NCBI GenBank assembly: GCA_018340375.1
Contig: JAFFJZ010000008.1
Coordinates: 3,162,001 to 3,226,000, forward strand
DNA length: 64,000 nt
DNA from: Gonatopus flavifemur
Taxonomy: Eukaryota > Arthropoda > Insecta > Hymenoptera > Dryinidae
Reading direction: 5' to 3'
Positions 12,033 to 24,053 of the stretch are shown here, one piece after another (the first letter of the stretch is position 1; every line of letters begins with the position of its first letter). The position numbers and the translations under genes are program-made. Under the pieces are notes generated by a model. It saw only the letters and a program-made list of their open reading frames with translations. It was not told the DNA's origin and did no database searches.

Positions 12033-12177
12033 AGTGTATCTCGAGTGTCCAGCCATCTTCTATCGGATCAGTTGCCATGATTGGATTTTCAGCTCGACAC
12101 GACAAGTATTTACGTGCATCATCTTTGGTCGCCATGAAAGATAAGACGCTGGTGGTGGTGTTCCCATCATTAGAGAT
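12033..12177 (-). CDS. side-like: sidestep-family Ig protein, exon b (second half of second Ig domain)
   Basis: Acceptor TTGTTACAG before ATCTCTAATG, donor GTAAGC; 145 nt, phase 0 in and phase 1 out. It joins exon a in frame and reads ISNDGNTTTSVLSFMATKDD, ARKYLSCRAENP, and ends near EDGWTLEIH. The DGNTTTS and KYLSCRA blocks and the EDGW ending are hallmarks of the family, and YLSC holds the second Ig cysteine. The usual glycine of the tyrosine-corner motif (D-x-G-x-Y) is arginine here (codon CGT). The exon lies between two direct repeats (9856-10510 and 12775-13447). Its length is not a multiple of three, so skipping it would shift the frame. Confidence 0.93.
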
Positions 12178-12774
12178 CTGTAACAATATTATGATGAGGT
12201 TTTTAATACCTTTCCCTCTCATTACATCCGTATTTTTAATTTTTATGGTCTTCACTAGAGACTTGGGATTTTAATCACACCGTTTTCCTCACTTTTTTGC
12301 TATCACAGGGACAGTCAATCACACAGTTGTGGAAGATAAAAAATTAGCTACCAGAGCTATTTCTTAGTTATCCAAATATTACAGAATTATTTTTTCTGGT
12401 GTTGGAGTGGAATTGAATAGGGGAATTATATAATTTGTTTCAAGAGAACATTTGTTCAATTCAGAAAAGATTTTTGTTGAATATAAAATGTACAGTTTCC
12501 TCACAGACGTAGCAGAGTCAAAGGGGGTAGCTGTGGCAGCTATTTGAACCAGCTATGAGGTATGCAGTTGTAAGGTTTATGGTTGCAGCAGCTGTTTACG
12601 ATCCGACTAATCGCACTGCTCGAACAAGCAAGGGAGTAATTGCAGGACCTGCCTAATAGCTCTGACAAGTATTTTTGTTGAATAATTTTTTTTCAGCGTA
12701 ACAAATTGCATCGTGCCGTATTTTGATTTGTAGTGCATGAAATCCAAATCTAGGATTGGATACTTTGATTCGAT

Positions 12775-13447
12775 ACAAAAATTTTCTATACTTCAATGAT
12801 CAAAATTGCTCAACGGATGATGAATTTTATTCGCGATGTTGAGTGTGAAACATTTTTTTTCTAGGTCGTAATGAATTCATAATCGAAATGATTATCATAT
12901 GAGCCACATATGGACCATATGTGATCTATAAATGAATTCATACAGTGCGTTCTCTGAATAATGCCGTGGATCTCTTTCTCGCTCAAATGCCTACCCTCGA
13001 TAAAGTGAGAAAGACTTGCACTGTACATGGGTAATATACGATTGATTTTCACTGAGAACTTGGTCAAGTAGAAAATGCCAGGCTTCGTCAGACGAACCTA
13101 GTGAGACAAAAATGAACCACGCGAAAGCGAGAATACTGCTGAGCTTAGTGTCATAACATTGTAAAGTCTGTCTCTCTAGCTCCATTTGAGAACTATCAAT
13201 CTTCAAATATGGAGTGAATAAATTAGTTTCGTTTGGGAATATTGAATTGGGTTGTATTTCATATTTAGCCAGGCAGCAAAATGTGCGACTGAATGTGGCA
13301 GCATCTTACTCACAAACTTGACTGAAATTTAGTCGTTTCCATTGCATCGGCATTAGTTTTGGTCCTTGCTTTCAACTGAACTAGGGCCAGTTTTGGCTGA
13401 ATTTTGAAATAAGCTAATATTCAGAATGAAAGCAAGTTTTATTGTTC
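12775..13447 (+). repeat. repeat B, copy 2 (right of Side exon b), with empty A site
   Basis: Partner of 9856-10510 in direct orientation. It runs without interruption into E at 13460 and therefore preserves the pre-insertion site for family A (ATTGTTCACTGTG at 13441). Confidence 0.82.
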
Positions 13448-13459
13448 ACTGTGTACTTA

Positions 13460-13615
13460 CAGTGCAAAAAAAAGTCTAGTGCCTACGAAGATGAGGTATG
13501 GTTGAGCCAAGTATTCGAAAGAAACAATGAACGGGAGTGCTGTGACAACGGTAATACGGTTGGTAGAACGATCTGGTATCCATCCTACGACGATATCAAC
13601 TATTTCACGTTTCTA
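13460..13615. mobile_element. MITE family E, copy 2, 3' part lost or diverged
   Basis: Starts CAGTGCAAAAAAAAGTCTAG after TA and follows copy 1 through the GGTTGG(T/C)AGAACGATCTG block to about 13605. It carries an extra ~25 bp (CGAAAGAAACAATGAACGGG region). No right-hand inverted end is visible. Confidence 0.65.
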
Positions 13616-15640
13616 CGTTCAGAGCATAACATATTAGGCGCATATGATCCGGACTGATAAGATAACATTCCGTTAGATCCTAGCAATATTTCTTGTAACT
13701 AGCTTGATTTAAAGACATTTTTCCAGCTTATGGTTTTATAATTAATCTTAAGAATCATTTCGTACAATTTAAAGGTTTCTGCGATCAGTGTAATTAGCTC
13801 AGTAAAATAGATCTTGCTCTTATACCGAATTTTGACTAAAGATCGTTCAAAATAAATCATTGTTCGAACTCGAAACGGTTTTATTTCCCTGTTTTAATAA
13901 TCTGTGACCCGCGTTCCCCAACTCAGATCAAAATAACCCTGGAATCCAACGAGCCAGAGGCACTTTCTGGAGACTAATTACCTTTAATCAGCGATAATTG
14001 GAATTATCAACGCGTTAGCTGATTTGAAACGTCACAATTATGAACAAAAACCTGCTTGAAATTTAGAAACAAGATAATCAAATTTCTCAGTCTTAATTGA
14101 ATTTGTGTATTCATCCAATGTCCATTCATATTCTCCTTGTACCGACAAACTGTATTTATATTTCAGTATTCAAGTGACTATGAAGGATCACAAGGACTCC
14201 CTCATAGCAATTCTTTGTATATTTCGGAGAATTTTTCTTGTGAGTATTCGCTGTGAATATTGATTCAAACCAAGATGGTGTCATCGCTCTCATTACATTG
14301 TAAAACAATTTATTTTCAAGGAATGAATATTCATTCATTCTCTTTCCGGAGAATATTCATCGGTATGAATAAAATATCTGAATACATTCAGTAACTTATT
14401 TGTTCAAAACAAGGGCGTAGTCAGAAATGGAAGTGGAACAGATTCGTGTATACCTGTACTCTTCGAACCTGAAGAGAACGTTCGTCGAAACGTTGATGCA
14501 TTCAAGAAGCTCAATAATAAGTATGTTTCTTTAGTTTCAGGATTGTCATTTCCATGAATTTTCTTTGTGTAAGTGATATCGATTATACCTTTATAATTCC
14601 TCTTCATAAAATCCCAAATCAAGTTTTGTCATCCGTTGTTACCACTTTCTATTCTCTCTGAAAGTATTTAATTCCACAGAGACAAGATTGAAAACTCTGA
14701 ATGAATATTATTTATTCTTGTTCTTCTTATACCCTGATTTAATTATAAAACTAAAAGAACCCTTATCATTCAGAGTTTTGATTCATTCCCCGTGTTTGAC
14801 TTACTACAAAAAAGTGAAAAATACATAACTTTTCCATTCCCGTCTCTGTGGAAGTTAGCGAATGACATTGAAATCAATAAATGTTCTTTCTTACCACTCT
14901 CTCATCGAATATAGATTGCAGTCCTGAAGTGAAGGAAATAATAAATGAAGAGATTTATCGAATGAACTTGCTGTCTCGAAATAAAACTTCTTTGAAGATG
15001 GATTTTTAAGTTCGGAAAATTCATAAAATATTGGCTAGTTTGAATATCGAAGGGGAATTACGTTTGTGAGCTCTATGTACACGATTCATTCCTTGAGTTT
15101 TCAAGATCTGCAGAGAATTGGTGGTTTGATTGATGAGTGCTATTATTCTTCGCGTGTCATCAATATTCAATCTCGTTTATTTCCTAAAATTTACCATTCA
15201 AACGTTTGCTTATCCTTCTCAATCTATGGTAATAAATTTATTCTTATCCCTCGGTTCTCTCATGTTTTGAAACTAGACAGTTGATTTGAAGACGTTGAAT
15301 GATTCTAAAATACAGAGTATAATATGATTGGAAAATATACGGAAAGAACAGATAGGATCAAAATATGGAGGGATTGAAATTCGGATGGCAGTTGAATACT
15401 TATACCTTTCCACTCATTTTTGATTGATTGGACTTTGAATAGTTTTTCAAGCTAACTGGGTGATGAAACTAATTGAAACACAAATTATAAATTTCTTTTG
15501 AATCTCGATTAGTGGGGAGTACAGTTTTCAAAATTTATCAAATCCTTAGTACTCCTTCTTTATTTAGATTCATTCACTCAAAAAAAAATTAATATCAAAA
15601 TAAGAGTCTCCCACTCATTTTGATGCAACTTCCCAAGGAA
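13616..15640. other. no gene recognised (inside large Side intron)
   Basis: AT-rich DNA with no repeat shared elsewhere and no supported frame. The frames at 14156-14622 and 15066-15284 show no domain. Confidence 0.5.
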
Positions 15641-15643
15641 AAA

Positions 15644-16352
15644 TGATTGGATCCGATTGGATCCGTATTTTGCTTGAATCCGACCGAATCTGATCAGATC
15701 TAACTGTATCTGAGCATTCGTGGCCAAAACATACCAAATCCGGGGAAAAAAAGTTGAAATTTGATCATACCTAATGAAATCTGATTATATATGATCAGAT
15801 TCGATGAGGTATGATCAGATCTAAACTTTTTTCCCTGGGTTTGGTATGTTTTAGCAATGATTAGGATACGATCAGATCTGAATCTTCATTTTCGGGAAAT
15901 ATACCATGAAATGGGTAGTTTTGGAACGAAGTCCATATCCTATCAGATCTGATTCCTGGTGGACATGAAACATTGAAGCGCAACGAAAACCTGAGCTAAG
16001 AATCATCTAGCTGTAATTTATGGGAAATTGGAACATTTTCACGCTTTGTTTTTGTTAATACCCGCTCCCTTGACTTTTAGATTTTTTCCAGAGGTTGGAT
16101 CTATTCATATGAAGATATGAATGTTTATGGATCCAAGTCCATGTCCTGTCAGATCCGAACAGATCTGATCAAATCTGATGTCGGATCCAATCGGATCCTG
16201 TTGGAACGGACTGGATCTAGTGGGATCCATTCATACCAAGAAATGAATATTTGTGGAACTAATATCTAAGTTCATGTACTATCAGCTCTGTTCGAATCTG
16301 ATCGGATTGAATGGCGAATCTAATTGGATCTGATTGGATCCGATCAGTGATG
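15644..16352. repeat. GGATC/GATCTGAT palindromic repeat block
   Basis: Dozens of overlapping variants of GGATCYGATYGGATC. The outer ends are roughly inverted (GATTGGATCCGATTGGATCC near 15644 and GGATCTGATTGGATCCGATC near 16326). A clear inner hairpin spans 15722-15857: GGCCAAAACATACCAAATCC pairs with the right GGTTTGGTATGTTTTAGC. Two ~125-bp direct repeats begin near 16098 and 16224 (GATC(T/C)ATTCATA). Probably a decayed fold-back element. Confidence 0.6.
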
Positions 16353-16360
16353 TTTGAATA

Positions 16361-16509
16361 GAGGGCGAGGACCGTCGAAGCTACTCTCTCTCCGTTACAT
16401 TTCCCCTACGGTGTTTTTTTGGTACGTATACAAAATTCTATTGTGTGCGTACCAGAGGAGGACCGTAGGAGAAGTGTAACGAGAGAGGCACTAACGATGG
16501 TCCCTCCTC
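16361..16509. mobile_element. fold-back MITE, ~150 bp
   Basis: The left arm (GAGGGCGAGGACCGTCG, CTCTCTCCGTTACATTTCCC, CTACGGT, GGTACG) pairs with the right arm in the same order (GGTACG.. GTACCAGAGG, GACCGTAGGAGAAGTGTAAC, GAGAGAGGCA, GGTCCCTCCTC). Arms of about 60 bp around a short AT loop. Confidence 0.78.
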
Positions 16510-16753
16510 ACCTCCATTTCACTGGTTCCGTTCCGATCCCCCCATACAACAGTCGCACATCGATTATATCGCTTCGCACGGAATAGAGAAAGAGCGGGCG
16601 GAGCGAGCGGCGGTGGGCAGAACGGAGAGCACAGAGAGAAGGAGAGGCGAAGAACCGGTTTTCCCGTTTTCTTTTTTTTTTCTCTGCGTCAACGCTACTA
16701 CGCTATATCCACCGATCCCTTCTTTTTCCTGAATTCCACGGAAATGCGACGTA
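16510..16753. other. short GC-richer stretch, no gene
   Basis: GAGCGGGCGGAGCGAGCGGC near 16591 stands out from the AT-rich background. The minus frame 16564-16812 runs into the next MITE and has no domain, so I do not call a gene. Confidence 0.4.
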
Positions 16754-16970
16754 CACGGGAAAAATAATTTAGCTGCAGCAGCTAAGTAGCTAGCACGGAC
16801 ACGGACAGCCATTAAATTCCTCCAGCCAGCTTTTTTTAATAAAAAAAAAATTAAATTAAAAATGCAATTTTTTTTTTTTGCTGTAAGCTAAAAAATTGCT
16901 GGATTAAGTAAGTTTAGTGTCTGTCTGCTTAGCTGCTTAGCTGCTGCAGCTGAATTTTTTTTTCCGTTTG
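16754..16970. mobile_element. fold-back MITE, CACGG ends, TA duplication, AGCTGC-rich arms
   Basis: Left CACGGGAAAAATAATTTAGC then TGCAGCAGCTAAGTAGCTAG; right TTAGCTGCTTAGCTGCTGCA then GCTGAATTTTTTTTTCCGTT. TA lies on both sides (16752-16753 and 16971-16972). The element at 26810-26916 has a similar CACGGAAAA end and CAGCT-rich arms. Confidence 0.75.
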
Positions 16971-16972
16971 TA

Positions 16973-18489
16973 TTGTATAGGTCAATCATCAGATTTTTCC
17001 ATTTTTCCCAGTATATATAATATATATATAAAAAAATTTATTTCATTTCATTGATTTTGTCTGTGATGTCAGAATTTTCATTTGTTCGATTTGCATTCGT
17101 TCAAAATCCTTTCAATCGTGAAGGCATATTGTCAATCGAAGAAAAAAATCAAAGTGAGATATCTTTTCTGATTGAAAAGCATTTTTCCTCTCATTTTCAG
17201 ATCACTTTTTTTTGGGTGTAGTTTTTATACTTCTTTTTTCTATAGACCCCCAAAGTAAACAAAAATCAGAATCAAACTGTCCAGCGTTGGTATCATTTGC
17301 ACACTGTGGAAAATTTTCTTGAAGTTCTTCAAAAAAACCTGTTGAATTTTCAAATTTTTTGATGGCTATGATCACTCTGTAACTGAAAAAAATTGAGGAG
17401 GAAAATTGAATAGACTCTTCTGTTCTTTTCTCGTCACCTTTCGCAATACTTTCTTTTGAACAGTAGATAGTGTACATATTTTGTCAACTGCTTTCTGCTT
17501 CACCAAACCGAACGTTCTTCGGTGTTCAAAGTATCATACTTGTGATTGAACTCTGGTATTTGTCTTCTCATTCTTACCGAAGATACAGTACCTGCAGACC
17601 GAATATCGATCGTGTTTTGTGTACATGAGACTAAATATTTTTCTTATTTCGTACGAGTGCATTCTTTTAGTTGAATATGACAACATCTCCAAGATAGTGG
17701 AAATGTAAAATTCATATGTTTTGTATGATTTGTATCAACTTGGGAAAAAGAATCGATTATGACAGCAGTCTGCTTGAAGTGACAGCAATCCAATTAGTTC
17801 GATAGATTTTTTTCATTTCTTCATTTTTTTGCCATTCTTTAGTACCCGTCAATCTTTCTTGGTTACATTTTAAATTTCCGTGATGACTCGTTTAAGAGAG
17901 CCAAAATTTTCAATATAATTGATTCTTTTCGGTTTTTTGTTCAGAGCTTTGTTAATAATGGTCTGAATCGAAATTTTGTTTTCACAATCCTCGTTTTTTC
18001 ATGCACTTGAGAAAAACAGTCATTCGAATTGGTTTCTGAATGATCAAGTTTTGAAGGTTGAATCTTATTTTGAAAAGCAATTGGATATTTTGATTCTTTT
18101 GAAAATTCCCTAAAACAAATCATTTTTCTTTTAACAACCTCTAAGCTCGGTCCAATTGTGGGATCTTAAGAATTATTATGTTTTTTCACCAATTATTAGA
18201 CGGTTTGTGTCCGCATATTTGATTCGACGCCTGATTCCGTCCTAATTGTTGAATAATGCGGGCCAAAACAGGATTTCCCCAAGAGTTCAGTTTGAATTTC
18301 TCGTGCAACAAATCAAGGCGATGGAGAAGAAATTCAGACTAAAATCTTGACAAAGTTCCGTTCGAGTATTATAATTCAAGTGTTGATCTGTCTTACCATT
18401 GGTAATGAATAGATTGATCGAGTAATTATTAATTTGGACCGCCTTTTGATCATAGAAAAGTATGCAGGATGATTCAAAATAAGTTGGCT
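16973..18489. other. no gene recognised; simple AT repeats
   Basis: Contains ATATATAATATATATATA near 17013-17030. The frames at 17202-17477 and 17941-18123 show no domain. Confidence 0.5.
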
Positions 18490-18595
18490 CCCTAGTAACA
18501 CACAATCTTCGTCAAACGTTCTGAGAATGTTTGCAGGACGTTTAAATATTCTAGGAACGTCCGAGAATATTTTACGCACATTGGTGTTACTTGGG
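18490..18595. mobile_element. small fold-back with GTAACAC ends
   Basis: CCCTAGTAACACACAATCTT at the left and ATTGGTGTTACTTGGG at the right form inverted ends, 106 bp. The interior also contains inverted AACGTTCTGAGAAT/ATATTCTAGGAACGTCC-like blocks. A solo GTGTTACTTGGG end occurs at about 32619. Confidence 0.6.
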
Positions 18596-18904
18596 CACAG
18601 AGAAAATAGTGACAAAAATTGATATTCGTAATGATTAATCGGAAAACAATTCTTCCAATTTCCAAAAATCGCAAAAAATAGTCATTCCGGAGATTCTTTG
18701 ACTAAACTAGGCTTCAAAGTTGTTGAAAAAATGTTAATTGATGATGGGGAATTATCTTGAAAAATAAAAATATGTACTCACTTTTGAAGATGAAATTCAT
18801 AGTTTAAAACTCAAAAATCATCCGGAAAAACACTCTTAATGATTTTCAAACATTGTTTTCCAAAAACGACGGAGCGCTCGAGAAGCGGTAAAAATATTGT
18901 CTAA

Positions 18905-18918
18905 GGGGGGGGGGGGGA
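18905..18918. repeat. poly-G run
   Basis: An uninterrupted run of about 13 G in AT-rich DNA. A similar poly-C run is at 48201-48210. Both are prone to length error. Confidence 0.8.
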
Positions 18919-19274
18919 GTCGGAATTTTGGAAAACTGAAAAGACTGCTTTAGGAGGTTTAATAAGTGAATCCAAATCTGTCCTTACGATGTTTCTTTCT
19001 GTGATCGATTGTTTTTTTGGAAAAAGAAAATAAAAACTACCCATTCTTTCGCACCGAAAATCAATGTTTCTTAACACTAAATTGCTCCGACTCGGTTATT
19101 TTTCAATGTATCGAAATAAATCTTATAAATTCTGAATTATAAAACTTTTCCGAAGACAATGGTGTAAAAATTGTAAAAATTAGTGAACTTTCAATTCAAA
19201 GTAAAAACTATGTTTTTCAAGCTTCGCTATTCGGAAAATGGTTGGATTTATGAATATACGATTTTTGGTTTTAG

Positions 19275-19530
19275 CACTACAACAATGCGTCGTCAGCTCA
19301 ACCTGAATTGGTTCTTCGTGAGTTTTTCACCAAAAAATCACTTCATTTAGTACTGTGCAACTTCTGGACATTCCTTCAATTCAAAAGACTGTTCCTGAGA
19401 CAATATTTTGATTCGATTGAAGAGATTCAACACGAATCTCTGCCCATTTTGGAGGCCATACCGGAAGATACGATTTGGCATGTTTCGAGGTTTGGTGAAA
19501 ACGTCGACATAAGCCCGTATGAAAATTTTT
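19275..19530 (+). pseudogene. dead mariner transposase, C-terminal catalytic part
   Basis: The plus frame from 19275 reads HYNNASSAQPELVLREFF, matching the mariner region H-H-D-N-A around the second catalytic Asp. It is followed by LHLVLCNFWTFLQFKRLF, matching the PCDFFLFP-LK block with the third catalytic Asp, then FDSIEEIQHESLPILEAIPE. About 19466 the match jumps frame into YDLACFEVW-stop-KRRHKPV, the usual CF--W-RR-KC- ending. Both catalytic aspartates are Asn, a PYSPD-type segment between them is missing, and there is a frameshift plus two stops. Family recognition is from memory of mariner motifs; the N-terminal half was not found. No function is expected. Confidence 0.72.
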
Positions 19531-21473
19531 TGTTTTCGTCAATGTTGACAATAGAATGTAGCTTGGTGCAAGGCTGACTGCCAAATCTTGGCAATCTATG
19601 TACAGACAATGTTGATCATGATATATGAAAACATGATACAATGCTATACTATTATTGGTAATTACTGAATTGCTTTTGTCCGCCTATGATTGTCTCAGCA
19701 TTGATTTACGCTTGCGGCGAGCTATCGCTGATCTTCGGCTCAACCTAGCCTGAATAGGATAGATGATTGTTGCGTTAAGCATTGATAATAGCTAGTTTCC
19801 ATATTAGTCGCGACTGCCAGTCTTGCCCCGAATTTGGTCCACTGTTTCACCAATGTTGATTCAATGTTGGAAGAAAGAATTGGTGGAGCGTATCATTTGA
19901 CAGTGACGCCATTCTCATGTCGAAGATCCCCCAACCTTATGCTACGTTGCGCCACCCTAGAATAGGGAAGGTTATATGTCCGGAGGAGATTAATTTAAGA
20001 AACGTTGATTATTTCACGGAGTAGTGAACTGTATTTTATGACACTTCTCGTTGTATTGCTAGTCTATGGTGCTGACCTGTTAAAAATATCAGATAGATTC
20101 GGACAAAAAAGGGACAAAAGCCCACATCGAAACGGATTAAATCGTACTGAATTTTCGTTTGGTTTAATCCAGCTTTGTACAACATATTGTTTAACAAGCT
20201 ACTTATTGACGTGAATTTCAATATTTCAGATGTGAAAAAAATCGAATATAAACTTTTTCAATACTCTCGTATAACATCTAAAACAATCCTCACGTTCTCT
20301 CATAAACCGACTGCATCAGGATCTCTATGGGGAACATCAGATAAATCATAGTCGGTTCTGGACTATTTGGAGATGTGTCACAGTATGGAATACATAAGAA
20401 GCAACGAAGATTCTTCGATGTCACGCGTTAGGATCGATTCTTTTCAAATGTGTTCTCGATTTTTATTCTAATTCGACCCAGGGTTGCTGGATATATCAGT
20501 TGACGCAAATATTTTCACGTCAATGGATTAAGATATGGAGATAAACTGTTCCATGATCGGAAATAAAAATGGGAGGAAAATATTGTTTCACAAAGTCGAT
20601 ATTCTACTACTACCTCCAACTTGTTGACTTTACGCTTGTTTTCATGCTTTTATACGTTGTATAAGAAAACTAACAACAAAAGAAAATAAGGTTTATAAAC
20701 GGAGAGAAGAAAGTTTGAATATATTCTAGAAGAATCTCTAATGTTGCAACATCGGTTATATGCTTTTATCTTTTTGAATTTCATAACCTGCGTCGTACGA
20801 GCGAATGAAATGGTGGTTGTAACTTATGGTACAACGTTAGATATCTTTAACACCACATTAGCATCCCGTCTGGAAGGATGTTCTTTTCTTCATCCGGAGG
20901 TTTCCATATTTATTCAAGAGTTTGAATAACGAAAATATGATCAACCTTTCTCCTCTTTTCTTCTTCTACTGTGTTGCCTCATTTTCTATCAATCATTTTT
21001 CTTTGTGATACAAGATGACAGGAAGCTTTGTGATCGTTTTTGGATACTGAAAAATTCGAACGGCCTTTGTTCTTCTATTTGAGTTTTTGACTGATTGATG
21101 AATATCGTAGACAAAGTGAAACTTGATTTGAGATATTCATCAATCAGCACTATCATCCAAAACTCACATAGGTGCACTGTAAAAAACTTTGATTTGGATT
21201 GAATCTCAGAATCCATGATGAAAAATAGTTCTAGGGTGGCGTTTTAACAGGCTGCTAATGGTCCTGCAATGCCGTTGAAGAGCCGTTACTGGCACTTTGA
21301 AACGCCTGCAGTTGTGTTTGCTGGGTTGATTCATATGAGCAAACAAGACCTAGCGCAAGTGTGGTCCTGATTCTTCCAACATGCTTCGCAGAGCAAAAAT
21401 TGACACGATTTATCATGTGATTGACACAAAGCGTTCCGTGGTTGAACATGATAAGCTGGTCCCTTTAAAGCAA
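19531..21473. other. no gene recognised (inside large Side intron)
   Basis: A hairpin ACTGATTGATGAATATC / GATATTCATCAATCAG lies at about 21090-21149. The short frames at 20005-20214 and 20741-20929 show no domain. Confidence 0.5.
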
Positions 21474-21481
21474 AGCGTGAG

Positions 21482-21592
21482 CAGTGATGCCAGCATTCGT
21501 TCGACCAACTGTCTGTATAGAAATCTCACACACACAATTAAACCTCCGACAAAAGAAATTTGATTATACAGAGCGTAATGCTGGCATCACTG
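21482..21592. mobile_element. hAT-like MITE with 8-bp target duplication
   Basis: The ends are inverted over at least 16 bp: CAGTGATGCCAGCATT and AATGCTGGCATCACTG. Flanks AGCGTGAG (21474-21481) and AGCATGAT (21593-21600) match at 6 of 8 positions. The CAGTG end and 8-bp duplication fit the hAT superfamily. 111 bp, non-coding. Confidence 0.78.
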
Positions 21593-21600
21593 AGCATGAT

Positions 21601-24053
21601 GGCTTTGGCACGGATGAACGTAGGGCCCTGCTTATGAGAAGAATACATAAATTCATATTGGTACAAATCTGGAACAGTAACAAGCTTCAGAATTGCGGTA
21701 TTGCTTCTGAAATAACCAATGGTTGTACATTAACTGAATATTCTTCCACTATGCTCCGCAGCTGAATATTACTCGAAGCTTGACCAACTTGATGTCTTGG
21801 CAATGACCAATGATTGAGTATTGGATCAATTTCGGTTCGTCGTGGTTGGCAGTGGAATATTTTTTCAAGTTCGGACCAGTTGTAAGGATCGAAGTTTCCT
21901 CCCAGTGTCATATTTTGTGTTTCTCTGCACATATTGATGCATCATCCACAATTCGGAGTTTCTGATGCATACTTTGGGATTGTATCATAATCTCTTATTG
22001 CAAAATGTGTGTGATCAAATGCTCTGTAACTGCATTACACTGAGCTTGTTACTTCAAAATCTCGGTATTTGATCATTCTCTCATCAGAGGTATATTCCTA
22101 GCCTCTAATTACATCAGTTTAACGTAATTACCTGAACGTTTTCGTAATGAGAGAGGTAACATCCGGTAAGCGAATGTAAACGTTGTATGTTATCGCGTCC
22201 AGTGGTTTACTTTGATTTAAATCAACCCCATTCCCTCGCTCCACCAACCATTCGTACGCTTAACGATGCTTTTACCGTTGCTTAAATCCGGTCCACGTGA
22301 TAACGCATGATATCTCTTACACGTTATCGCAGCGAGAACATAACATTACAACGATATGCTCCCGAATACATGTGACTGTATCTACATTTGTATCATACAT
22401 TATATACAAGACGTTATTTTACAGCTCTTCTGAAGCAACGCGCACTCAGCGAGCTGGGATTACAAGTTATGTTGAGTGCACGCTCCAACGGTATAAATCG
22501 AATCCCTTGAGGCTCCTCGCCGCACTTTTCTACACCACTGCGTCTACTCTCCGAAGGGGTAACACAGTAGTATCAGTAAAGAAACAGTAACGATAGATTC
22601 ACCGATGTATACATAACCCGTATACACATTTCTCGGTTACTTACTTTACTTTTTTCTCAACTCCTTCTCTCTCTCCCTCTCCTTTTTATCCTTCCGTTTG
22701 CATTTTTTTGTTTCAAAAAGGTTCTAAAGTTCCACCATTCAACTCTCACAATTTTTCTAGCAATGAATTCATTCTACTAACTTTTCAACATTCAATTGTA
22801 TTTGAATGATGAACGGGTATAGAGAATGAAAATGTTTTTGTTCCACTTATCATTGTAGATTGAAAATTCAACAGATTAGTCTGATAAGGTTTCCCATATG
22901 AAATTGATTCATATGGAATTTGCCATTTGATAAGTGACGAATAAATCTGATCCGAGGGATAATTTGATAATGTCTGCAGGCTTATGATGTGAGGAGTGAA
23001 GGTTTAGTTAATAGGGGTGTGTAGGATCACCGAATGAGCGAATGGTTCGCCTCAGTCGAGTGATTTATCGAATTTCAATATCTACGGTTAACGACCTTCC
23101 CCATTGAGTACGAATATCACGTTGATAATGATTCTATACGCTTTGAATTAATTATGTCAAAATTTCATTGCCAGTGTGAATGTACGACATTGAGAAGTTT
23201 CGTTATACATCAAATTGAACAAATATAATTGATTCCGCCTTCTTCAATGCGTTCGATATATCGTGAAAAGTTTTAGAATGTATTGAAATAAAGTTGCTCT
23301 ATCTCGTTTCTTCTTATCTATATATTTCTCTTTTTCATCTCATTCAAATCATTCCGGGAACAAGATTTCTCAAAACAAGACACAAAAAGTCTTGTTGGAA
23401 CTATAGTCAAGATTGATTGACTATAGTTCACCAAGAGTTTTTGGTCTAAAATGTGATTATCATCCGATGTGGGATAGATTTTTATGTCGACGCGAATACG
23501 ACATTGATAGGACATCGAATGGACATCGACATCGAACACTCATCAAGACTTTGAACTCGATCGATTCGATATCGAGTCTGTTCTGCTTGGGCATTAACAT
23601 TTCTTTTGTAGAAATGAATGCGAGGTGTCCAAATAGATGACATTTGATTGTTTTGTGTGAGACAATTTTCAGGTCAGAGATTCGAATTGTGAAATTCTGA
23701 TCTGAGACTGGAAACCATCGCTCTTTGTTGTATTCTTTTTCATAATCTAAATGTAAAGAAAAGTATTTACGAATCACGACATACAAATGAGAGACTACAC
23801 TCAGAGAAATTTTCAGTCATTCCAACTGATCAGGTCGATTAAAAATCACGACAACCGTTTCGTGTCGTTAATTCAACCTTTTGTTTTTCAATTACGATAA
23901 CTAATTTTCCGGTTATTCCAACTCAAATGATACAGTTAACTTGATTTTGTTGATTTAACTGATGCGAGTTTTTCTCAGTTCAAGCAAAAGAAGAATATAG
24001 AATATTGTTTCACTTATTGAATGCAATTGTTACTATACTCTGAATATACTCAC
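21601..24053. other. no gene recognised (inside large Side intron)
   Basis: At 22440-22487 an inverted GCGCACTCA/TGAGTGCACGC pair lies in a somewhat CpG-richer stretch (22100-22600). At 23800-23995 the ends CTCAGAGAAATTTTC and GTTTTTCTCAG suggest a weak decayed fold-back. I saw no coding signal. Confidence 0.45.

Larger units (their letters stand above)
12178..24053 (-). other. large Side intron (11.9 kb)
   Basis: Between exons a and b, with GTGAGT donor at 24053 and TTACAG acceptor at 12178, phase 0. It holds a B/E repeat copy, a palindromic cluster (15644-16972), a mariner relic and small MITEs, listed separately. The other Side introns in the window are 2,420, 2,702 and 1,711 bp. Confidence 0.85.
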
